17,187 nt of DNA, from assembly GCF_003614435.1 (NCBI RefSeq), contig NZ_CP025550.1, forward strand, positions 1-17,187. Direction: 5' to 3'. The translations under genes and the position numbers were made by a program. The DNA is from Mycobacterium paragordonae. Lineage in GTDB: Bacteria > Actinomycetota > Actinomycetes > Mycobacteriales > Mycobacteriaceae. Below are positions 7,172-12,396 of the stretch, in pieces. The notes under the pieces were generated by a model. It did not search any database. It was not told where the DNA came from and was given only the letters and a program-made list of their open reading frames with translations. Every line of letters begins with the position of its first letter. Within the stretch, counting starts at the first letter, position 1.

Positions 7172-7327
7172 GTGATGACAACGTGGCGGGACGCGATCAA
7201 GGGATGGCTTCATGAAAAGACCCGGACGAGCGGCGATGTGCTGGCACCGTCTGCTGCTGCATTAACCCTCTACTGGTCGCCAAAGGGCTGGCAACTCCTC
7301 ACCGTTAGCCCGTGGTGGCAGCAGTGA
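7172..7327 (+). CDS. 51-residue protein with a coupling-protein-like tail
   Basis: The start is the GTG at 7172, or the ATG at 7175, with a strong AAGGAG ribosome site at 7160-7165. It begins 23 nt after the coupling protein stop, so it is probably in the same operon. The last 18 residues (YWSPKGWQLLTVSPWWQQ) match the coupling protein end (YYGPGGWDLITLNPWWSQ) at 10 of 18 positions, including GW, PWW and the final Q. The first 30 residues (TTWRDAIKGWLHEKTRTSG) are unrelated and hydrophilic. It could be a remnant of a duplicated 3' end or a small partner that competes with the ATPase tail. The strong ribosome site and intact frame favour a real gene. Confidence 0.65.
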   Translation: MMTTWRDAIKGWLHEKTRTSGDVLAPSAAALTLYWSPKGWQLLTVSPWWQQ

Positions 7328-7369
7328 AAGACATACGGGCTCTAGCCCTAAAGAAAGGAAAGTCGCACG

Positions 7370-7816
7370 ATGGCAGGCCAGCGACAATGGGTGGTGCATC
7401 CGAACCGTTCGGAACCCGGACCGGACGAGCCCGGCCGCAACGGGCACTTCCGCGCCGAGGCGCGGACACGGAAACCTGTCCCGTCATCGACGTGTCGGGC
7501 TCGGGTTGAGTTGCCGCAGGAGTTGTTACACCTAGCCGACCCGGATGGAGCCGTGACTTTCGGCGGCTACGACTGGTCGTTTGTCGTCGGTGCAGCCCAC
7601 ACCTTTGCTCGCCTGCGCACCGAGGTGGAGGTTCCGCCGCCGTTCGGGTTCAAGTTCAAACGAAACGGGCCGTGGCACTGGTGGGACGGGACGACCACCG
7701 CGGCGTCGATCCTCGAAGGTGCCGACGCCGCCGAGCGGGTGCGCCCGTTCCTGGAGCAGTTGTTCCCAGGGGCGCAAATCAAGCTGACCGATCTGCGATA
7801 TGGCCGTTCGGAGTGA
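7370..7816 (+). CDS. Hypothetical protein, 148 residues
   Basis: The ATG at 7370 has an AAAGGAAAG ribosome site about 8 nt upstream, and the gene starts 42 nt after the preceding small gene, so it may close the transfer operon. The first 45 residues are charged and Pro/Arg-rich. Residues 50-148 look like a folded domain with aromatic clusters (GGYDWSFVVGAA and GPWHWWDGTTTAASILEG) and an amphipathic helix (AAERVRPFLEQLFPGAQ). There is no signal peptide or membrane segment. I do not recognise a family. Its stop is 58 nt before the first 116-bp repeat, so it marks the left border of the cassette region. Confidence 0.7.
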   Translation: MAGQRQWVVHPNRSEPGPDEPGRNGHFRAEARTRKPVPSSTCRARVELPQELLHLADPDGAVTFGGYDWSFVVGAAHTFARLRTEVEVPPPFGFKFKRNGPWHWWDGTTTAASILEGADAAERVRPFLEQLFPGAQIKLTDLRYGRSE

Positions 7817-7874
7817 CCCGTTTCGGGAGCAACGATGTTCCCACGCCCAAATGTGCCCACAACCATGCGTCTTC

Positions 7875-7990
7875 AACCGCCCAGTCGGTCCGAGGGGATT
7901 TGGCACACGTGGGGGCTCCCGCCCGACCCGTGCCGGGTCGGTTGGGTCTGAACCTGTCGTACCCGGCTAGCAGAATCAGGGCATGGACGC
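7875..7990 (+). repeat. 116-bp repeat, copy A (left arm of inverted pair)
   Basis: All 116 bases are the exact reverse complement of 11173-11288. The repeat contains the palindrome CCGACCCGTGCCGGGTCGG (7923-7941), probably the binding site of a protein such as the resolvase, and ends with ATGGACGC, the start of the following small gene. Sequence outside the repeat (about 7834-7874) is still recognisably related to the flank of copy B but has diverged. It probably holds the promoter and recombination site of the cassette. Confidence 0.95.
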
Positions 7991-8354
7991 CAAGAACGAG
8001 TTGTGCGACATTTTGCGCGCCCGCGGAACCGCCTTTGTATTTCGTCCGCTAGTGACGCACCACGAAGGTGTCTGGCGCGCAAGGTATCCCGGCGCTGAGT
8101 GGTCAGTTTCGGGGAACACTCGTGACGAGGCGGCTTCGCGGCTCCGTGACCGCGCGCTAAGCGGCCTTACCGCCGGGGAGAATCGGCGCTGGGAGGATGC
8201 CGCGATCCAGGCGGCCATTGAGCACGGCCCGCTGCCCGGGGTGTACGAGATTCCCATGAGCGAGCATGAGGCCATCATGGCTAGCGCCGACCCGCAGGCG
8301 GCGCTAGACGCCGCGCTGGCTGTGATCGACGCTCAGCGCGAGCGCCGCCAATGA
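7983..8354 (+). CDS. Small HicB-like protein upstream of a resolvase remnant
   Basis: The protein has 123 residues. The ATG and first codons lie inside repeat copy A, and there is no ribosome site directly before it, so a leaderless mRNA is possible. Residues 28-60 (GVWRARYPGAEWSVSGNTRD then EAASRLRDRAL) follow the strand-strand-helix pattern of HicB-type antitoxins, in which a short W/P-containing strand is followed by G-x-T-x-x-EA and a helix. The C-terminal part is helical (PQAALDAALAVIDAQRERRQ). The stop overlaps the ATG of the resolvase remnant (ATGA), as the 53-residue gene does with the intact resolvase on the other side. No HicA-type toxin is adjacent. The HicB likeness is a weak pattern call. 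Confidence 0.6.
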   Translation: MDAKNELCDILRARGTAFVFRPLVTHHEGVWRARYPGAEWSVSGNTRDEAASRLRDRALSGLTAGENRRWEDAAIQAAIEHGPLPGVYEIPMSEHEAIMASADPQAALDAALAVIDAQRERRQ

Positions 8355-8530
8355 GTGTGCTCGGCTATGCGCGGGTGTCGACCGCGCATCAAAGTGTCGA
8401 TATGCACGTGCACCGCCTCGAACAAGCGCGGCGCTACATACGCGCGAGTATCATTCGCTCCCTTGGTATTTCACGATCCTTTGGTATTTCACGGTCCAGC
8501 GTGTACCGATCCTTGTCTTCCGCACGCGCC
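8351..8530 (+). pseudogene. Serine resolvase with internal deletion
   Basis: The reading frame begins MSVLGYARVSTAHQ, matching the N-terminus and catalytic serine loop of the intact resolvase at 10474-11022. After about 25 residues it jumps straight to the C-terminal helix-turn-helix (IRASIIRSLGISRS, then SSVYRSL). About 130 residues, including the conserved arginines and the dimer helix, are missing, so it cannot recombine DNA alone. An 18-bp tandem duplication (8462-8479 and 8480-8497, 16 of 18 equal) repeats LGISRS as FGISRS inside the recognition helix region. The normal stop is lost and the frame runs on to 8773. Confidence 0.85.
8462..8497 (+). repeat. 18-bp tandem duplication in the resolvase remnant
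   Basis: CTTGGTATTTCACGATCC is followed directly by TTTGGTATTTCACGGTCC. The unit is exactly six codons, so the frame is kept. Slippage in a decaying gene is the simplest origin. Confidence 0.85.
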
Positions 8531-8587
8531 CCAGAGCGCGTGTCTATACGATCCGGCGGAGCAAAAGTATCTCCAAGGAAGGGCATC

Positions 8588-8773
8588 ATGACGTGGTTGT
8601 ATGACCGGCAATTCGAGTTGATGGCCGAACGGTGGCGTAACGACAATCCTGGGCAGGAGCTTGACGACAAGATCATCGACACTCTGCGCATCCAGGCACG
8701 CATGATTGTCGATGACATCAAGCGTTCGCAGTACCTAGAAGAAGTGCAGTTTCTGTATCCCAGCGGCGACTAA
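8588..8773 (+). CDS. Small hypothetical protein, 61 residues
   Basis: The ATG at 8588 has an AAGGAAGGG ribosome site just upstream, so it is a better start than the read-through from the resolvase remnant that shares its frame. The protein (MTWLYDRQFELMAERWRNDN, continuing to IIDTLRIQARMIVDDIKRSQ) is charged and mostly helical, with no membrane segment. It takes the place held by an antitoxin gene behind the other resolvase sequences here, so it may be the cargo of this cassette. I do not recognise a family. Confidence 0.55.
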   Translation: MTWLYDRQFELMAERWRNDNPGQELDDKIIDTLRIQARMIVDDIKRSQYLEEVQFLYPSGD

Positions 8774-8785
8774 CTGCGCCCGAGA

Positions 8786-8824
8786 TTCGGACCCAACCGA
8801 CCCGGCAGGGGTCGGGCGGAAGCC
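8786..8824 (-). repeat. Degenerate partial copy C of the 116-bp repeat
   Basis: This 39-bp stretch equals 11211-11249 of copy B at 36 positions and has the same orientation. It keeps the two halves of the palindromic core (CCGACCC and GGGTCGG). It sits just after the stop of the 61-residue gene, in a 189-bp gap with no gene. Confidence 0.8.
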
Positions 8825-8962
8825 ATCGTATTGCCAAAGCGCGCCGCGCATCGGGCGGGGTCGATTTTAGGGGTTGGCTTTGGTCTGGGTGTTTTGGTGG
8901 GCCTCTTCGCGAGGTTACGTAGGAGGGCACGGAGCCCGTGGCGGCAGGTCGCAGCGGCTGAG

Positions 8963-9397
8963 TCAGGTGTCGAGGTTGTCCAGTGATTCTTCCTGTTCAG
9001 CGCTGGTTTGTGTGAGCTTCCAGGTGTCCCACGCGTCCAGAGTTGTGATCTGGTCGGGGTCAGCGGCACTGATGACGGCGTATTCGTTGGTCTGCGTAGC
9101 ATTTTGAGGGAAGATGACCTGTTCGCCCTCGACTGTCGCACCTTCGGTGCATAGCGAGCGCGGGAGGCATGCGGCGATGTCGAATACCGGTCCGGTGCCG
9201 ATGATTTGGCGGAACCACAGCAACGGTTCTGCCGGTTCAAGGCGCACTGTGCGGGCGATAGGCTGGCGATACACCATGGTGTTGGTGGCGCGGTCGAAGA
9301 CTTGCACCTGGGCGCCGCCGGTCGCTGGCCCATCAGGGTCGAACCCCTGGGCGCATAACCGTTCAACGGTGTTAAGCCAAGCGTTGCCGCCGTTCAC
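8963..9397 (-). CDS. Hypothetical protein, 144 residues
   Basis: The GTG at 9397 has a purine-rich stretch (GGAGAAAGTGGGG) ending about 8 nt upstream. The protein is acidic towards its end (SAEQEESLDNLDT) and has a mixed, probably globular core with PLLWFRQIIGTGPVFDIAA and a pair of cysteines (residues about 77 and 83). There is no signal peptide, membrane segment or motif I can name. It is the last gene of the minus-strand run below the HicB-like gene. A short fragment of the repeat (9458-9471) lies about 60 nt upstream of its start. It may be cassette cargo. Confidence 0.6.
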   Translation of the reverse strand: MNGGNAWLNTVERLCAQGFDPDGPATGGAQVQVFDRATNTMVYRQPIARTVRLEPAEPLLWFRQIIGTGPVFDIAACLPRSLCTEGATVEGEQVIFPQNATQTNEYAVISAADPDQITTLDAWDTWKLTQTSAEQEESLDNLDT

Positions 9398-9457
9398 TTA
9401 GACACCCCACTTTCTCCACCCGCTGGTGGGACTTCTTCATCGCCGGAATTGTCCCAG

Positions 9458-9471
9458 CCCGGTACGACAGG
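9458..9471 (-). repeat. Short fragment D of the 116-bp repeat
   Basis: GTACGACAGG (9462-9471) is identical to 11201-11210, and an ATG lies at nearly the same distance below it (9440 here, 11180 in copy B). That ATG opens only a 22-codon frame. The match is short and is called mainly on its position and spacing. Confidence 0.45.
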
Positions 9472-9510
9472 CCGGACGAACACAAACGCCGTGCGACTTT
9501 TGTTCGGCTT

Positions 9511-9732
9511 TCAACTTCGGCCCGGTAATTCGACTTGAACGTCGAAGGAGTCCTGAGAAACTTCGAGACACAGCGCGATCAGCTCCCGTGCCATCGGTTC
9601 GATGTCGCTGAGTTTGCGGGCTTGTGTGTAGATGCCATCTTCGGGATTGTGGCCGAGGCCGGGGACGCGGATGAGCCACCAGCGTCCGTCGCGACTGGCG
9701 AGCGCGGTGTACGTGGGCCGACCGACGACCAT
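9511..9732 (-). CDS. HicB-like orphan antitoxin
   Basis: The protein has 73 residues. YTALASRDGRWWLIRVPGLG followed by YTQARKLSDIEPMARELIAL is the compact actinobacterial HicB-like pattern: a strand, DGRWW, a second strand with VPG, then T-x-A-R-x-L and a helix. Such proteins neutralise a HicA-type mRNA interferase or act as small regulators. No HicA-like gene lies next to it. The ATG at 9732 overlaps the TGA of the resolvase fragment by one base, and a TTG at 9735 is an alternative start. The coupling to a resolvase end is the same arrangement as for the AbiEi gene nearby. Confidence 0.72.
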   Translation of the reverse strand: MVVGRPTYTALASRDGRWWLIRVPGLGHNPEDGIYTQARKLSDIEPMARELIALCLEVSQDSFDVQVELPGRS

Positions 9733-9815
9733 CAACCCACCAACGCCTGGTACACACTGGGTCGCGAAATATCAAGGGAACGAGCGATACTCGCGCGTGT
9801 AGCGCCGCTCTGGTG
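9732..9815 (-). pseudogene. C-terminal fragment of a serine resolvase
   Basis: On the minus strand the sequence encodes SGATRASIARSLDISRPSVY and ALVG before a stop, matching the last residues of the intact resolvase (GGATRSSIARSLGISRSSVY then RVLVP). Only the helix-turn-helix is left. The fragment starts right below the AbiEi gene stop (9818) and runs into the HicB-like start. It has no start of its own and is a relic of a third resolvase. Confidence 0.85.
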
Positions 9816-9817
9816 GA

Positions 9818-10477
9818 TCATTTGGACCGACAGGCGGCGGCGGTGAATAGTTGGGCGAGTTCAACACCGCCGGAAGTCCCCCACCGGTGCGCGTAGGGAT
9901 CGAGGCGGCGGCCGACTTCTTCCATCGTGAGCAATCCGTCTTCAATGATGTCGGCGATCACCGTTCCTTGATGGGACCCGTCAATCTCAGCGTCGGCCAG
10001 ATCAGCGACGATACGCCCCGGCATCGCGACCGGAAGTCCTTCGAAGACATCCCATTCCACGCCGCAGGCACCGATGTCACGCAAATAGGTGTGCACCTGT
10101 GGGGTCTTGTTGATGGGGCGGGGGCCGGTGAGGTAGAGACCGTCAGCAACGACCGTCCCCAAGTCGCGGATCACTGCCGCGCTTTCGTGGCTGAGGATGC
10201 AATCTGGGGCGGCGCGGCGGGCGTCGATGTCTGCGGCGGGTTTGAGCGCTAGCCATCGGGCTGCCCAGTCCTCGAACCTGAACATGTCGGCGTCGTTCTC
10301 GGTGAACCCGAATACGCCGCGATACGCCTCATACAGTTCGCCCCAGGCGAGACGTTGCGCTAGCTCCAACTTAGAAAGCCCGCCCCGCCGGGCCTGGGCT
10401 GCGGTGAACAGACCGAACTGACGTGCCGCCAGATGGTGCATTCCATCCCAACCCCAGGTCTCGCCGGCTATGATCAC
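9818..10477 (-). CDS. AbiEi-family antitoxin/regulator
   Basis: The protein has 219 residues from the GTG at 10477, which overlaps the resolvase stop (GTGA). Residues 21-57 (QFGLFTAAQARRGGLSKLEL, then LAWGELYEAYRGVFGF) are the N-terminal winged helix of type IV AbiEi antitoxins. The following domain has the family signature ILSHESAAVIRDLGTVVADG, then YLTGPRP and GLPVAMPGRIVADLADAEI. AbiEi proteins repress their own operon and counter an AbiEii nucleotidyltransferase toxin. No AbiEii homologue is present, so this is an orphan acting as regulator or as an antidote to a toxin elsewhere. The frame is open far upstream within the resolvase gene, but that part is only the resolvase read in another frame. 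Confidence 0.82.
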   Translation of the reverse strand: MIIAGETWGWDGMHHLAARQFGLFTAAQARRGGLSKLELAQRLAWGELYEAYRGVFGFTENDADMFRFEDWAARWLALKPAADIDARRAAPDCILSHESAAVIRDLGTVVADGLYLTGPRPINKTPQVHTYLRDIGACGVEWDVFEGLPVAMPGRIVADLADAEIDGSHQGTVIADIIEDGLLTMEEVGRRLDPYAHRWGTSGGVELAQLFTAAACRSK

Positions 10478-11022
10478 GGCACCAATACCCGGTACACGCT
10501 GGACCGTGAGATACCCAGGGAGCGGGCGATACTCGAGCGTGTAGCGCCGCCCTTGTCGAGGCGGTGCACGGCATCGACTGTCGCGGCGGGCAGCTTGGGC
10601 CGTCCAGGCAGCCGCCCGGCCGCACGCGCGGCCGCCACCCCGGCCGCCGACCGCTCCGACGCCAGCGCCCGCTCGAACTGGGCCACCGCGGCGAAAACAT
10701 GAAAGACCAGGCGGCCACCCGCGGTCGCGGTGTCGAGGGTTTCGGTCAGCGAGCGCAGCTCGATTCCTCGTTCCTCGAGGTCGGCAACCACGCTCAGCAG
10801 GTGCGGCAGCGACCGGCCGAGCCGGTCCAGTCGCCACACCGCCAACACGTCCCCAGCGCGGGCGTAGTCCAGGAGCGCGGCCAGCTCCGGCCGATCATCT
10901 CGGCCACCCGACATCTGCTCAGTCCAAATACGTTCAGCACCCGCCATTTTCAGCGCATTAATCTGCATGTCGAGGTTCTGGTGTGCCGTCGAGACGCGGG
11001 CATACCCAAGAACAGCGCTCAC
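10474..11022 (-). CDS. Serine resolvase/invertase (intact)
   Basis: The protein has 182 residues, the usual size of a small serine recombinase. It starts at GTG 11022, overlapping the preceding stop by 4 nt. GYARVSTAHQNLDMQ holds the catalytic S11 and R9. WRLDRLGRS at 63-71 provides R64, R67 and R70. FAAVAQFERALASER is the start of the long dimerisation helix. GGATRSSIARSLGISRSSVY at 158-177 is the C-terminal helix-turn-helix. Enzymes of this type resolve plasmid multimers or invert segments at paired sites. The nearest likely sites are the 116-bp repeats: copy B lies just upstream of the operon, and copy A lies inverted 3.3 kb away. Two broken relatives are in the same region. Confidence 0.93.
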   Translation of the reverse strand: MSAVLGYARVSTAHQNLDMQINALKMAGAERIWTEQMSGGRDDRPELAALLDYARAGDVLAVWRLDRLGRSLPHLLSVVADLEERGIELRSLTETLDTATAGGRLVFHVFAAVAQFERALASERSAAGVAAARAAGRLPGRPKLPAATVDAVHRLDKGGATRSSIARSLGISRSSVYRVLVP

Positions 11023-11180
11023 CAGAGGTCGTCGTCCCGCTCACGCAGAGGTCCGCCGCCTCTGTGAGCGGCCGCCAGATTCGCCGTGAAATCGCGATAC
11101 GCCGCGCGGCGTTCCTCATCGCTCGCGTAATCAGCGCCGTAGTGCTCTAGCCAAGCGTGCCAAAGGCCCCCAGCGTCCAT
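11019..11180 (-). CDS. 53-residue protein starting inside repeat copy B
   Basis: The ATG lies within the 116-bp repeat at the same position as in copy A. After three shared residues (MDA) the two proteins are unrelated. The sequence is MDAGGLWHAWLEHYGADYAS then DEERRAAYRDFTANLAAAHR with an acidic end (RERDDDLW), mostly helical. Its TGA overlaps the resolvase GTG start, so it probably feeds ribosomes into the resolvase gene. It may be a leader protein or a cut-down cassette protein. I know no family for it. Confidence 0.6.
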   Translation of the reverse strand: MDAGGLWHAWLEHYGADYASDEERRAAYRDFTANLAAAHRGGGPLRERDDDLW

Positions 11181-11288
11181 GCCCTGATTCTGCTAGCCGG
11201 GTACGACAGGTTCAGACCCAACCGACCCGGCACGGGTCGGGCGGGAGCCCCCACGTGTGCCAAATCCCCTCGGACCGACTGGGCGGTT
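11173..11288 (-). repeat. 116-bp repeat, copy B (right arm of inverted pair)
   Basis: This is the exact reverse complement of 7875-7990. It is the promoter-side sequence of the 53-residue/resolvase/AbiEi operon and carries the palindromic core at 11222-11240. Beyond 11288 the flank (to about 11327) resembles the flank of copy A, with shared CGATGTTCC, ATGT and ACAAC blocks, but with many changes. Confidence 0.95.
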
Positions 11289-11436
11289 CTGGAACACAGT
11301 TGTGGAACATGCGGCGGGGAACATCGCTGCACGTCACCGCTAATGGGCGAAAGTGTCGCAATAACAACCGATTAAGACACAGCCGTGATTTTATCTGTGG
11401 GGGCTTGTTCGCTGGCGTTGTGCGCGTCGAGCCGGG

Positions 11437-12396
11437 TCATACGGCGAGGTCCAGTGGAAGGTCTGCGATGTCTTTGAGGCGTTTGCCCTGGATCATCATG
11501 TCAAGCAGTTCCTTGGTGTCCTCGCCGCCTTCGGCGCGTACGGCGGAGACCAACTCCGGTAGGGCGAAGTGGTAGACGCAGTCGATGTCTCCGGTGCCCA
11601 GTGCCAGCGACGAGATGCGCACCGGAGTTGGTTCGCCGGTCACGACGACCACGTGGGGTAGACGACCTTTGCGGTTACGGATGAGGTTGAGAGCTTCGCT
11701 GCGGGCGTTCTGTGCTCGGTCGCTTCGTAGGGTCCACTTACACGACACCACAGCGTGTAGGAGGGGATTGGGTTGCACTGATGTTCGGAGCGAGGCGTGG
11801 GTCGCGACAGTCTCGTCGACGAGGAACCGGTGGGCGTTGATTTCGTCGTCGCTGACCGTCGCCCTGGAGACGACGACGTCCGGGGCGATTGCGTAGGCGT
11901 TGCCCAGGATGGCCGCCAGTGACGGGTTGTTCTCGACGGCGTCGGCGAGGTCGACCAGGTGTGAGTACTGCTCGTAGCGTGCTACGCCGGAGGCTGCGCC
12001 GCGGCTCGGGACCTTGTGGATGGACCACTCTCCTGGCCGCAGGTGCCCGAGTTGGTTGAACGCCGCCGCCAGGAAGGTTGCGCATGCTTCTTCAAACTTG
12101 CCGCCGGAAGTCTGCCCGGCGGCGCGCTCGCGTTCGGTCTCGACTTTCAATGCCGCTGCGATGTGGGCGGCAATGCTGCGGCTCAGGGGGCTGCTGCGGT
12201 CGGCGTTGCTGGCTATCCCATCGGCGCCGACCGACAGTGTCCCGCCGAGTAGTAGTCCGGCGTGGAACTGGGACCGCTGTTCTGCGAAGTACGCTTCGGC
12301 CGGGCTACCCGCTTCCATCACCGCGGCACCGAGTGTGGGGCTGCCTCCCGCCACCGGGTAGTCCTGCGACAGGACCGGTTCGAGGTCACGCGACAT
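11437..12396 (-). CDS. Type II restriction endonuclease, NgoMIV family
   Basis: The protein has 319 residues from the ATG at 12396. A TTG at 12447 and an ATG at 12318 are alternatives; 12318 gives a length closest to NgoMIV as I remember it (286 residues). GQTSGGKFEEA, IAPDVVVSR (D173), VSCKWTLRSDRAQNARSEAL (S218, K220), NLIRNRKGRLPHVVVVTGEP and ALGTGDIDCVYHFAL match NgoMIV closely along the chain. The D to K spacing of 47 agrees with the active site I recall for NgoMIV (D140, S185, K187). NgoMIV cuts GCCGGC as a tetramer, and I infer the same target here. The gene start overlaps the methyltransferase end, so the two are co-transcribed with the methyltransferase first. Confidence 0.92.
   Translation of the reverse strand: MSRDLEPVLSQDYPVAGGSPTLGAAVMEAGSPAEAYFAEQRSQFHAGLLLGGTLSVGADGIASNADRSSPLSRSIAAHIAAALKVETERERAAGQTSGGKFEEACATFLAAAFNQLGHLRPGEWSIHKVPSRGAASGVARYEQYSHLVDLADAVENNPSLAAILGNAYAIAPDVVVSRATVSDDEINAHRFLVDETVATHASLRTSVQPNPLLHAVVSCKWTLRSDRAQNARSEALNLIRNRKGRLPHVVVVTGEPTPVRISSLALGTGDIDCVYHFALPELVSAVRAEGGEDTKELLDMMIQGKRLKDIADLPLDLAV

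Noticed and set aside
8770..9366. A 198-codon minus-strand frame overlapping the 144-residue gene
   Set aside because: It is Pro/Ser/Arg-rich and lacks a plausible start. The frame with the GTG at 9397 has a more normal composition and a purine-rich upstream sequence.
9398..9440. A 22-codon frame starting at 9440 behind repeat fragment D
   Set aside because: It is too short and overlaps the next gene start. It is mentioned only as a position marker for the degenerate cassette.
10478..10837. Long N-terminal extension of the AbiEi gene
   Set aside because: This part is the resolvase gene read in another frame. The GTG at 10477 overlapping the resolvase stop is the sensible start.
7875..11288. 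Classical transposon or insertion sequence with terminal inverted repeats
   Set aside because: No transposase is present, and I saw no target-site duplication outside the arms. The repeats contain gene starts and continue outward as diverged sequence, unlike transposon ends.
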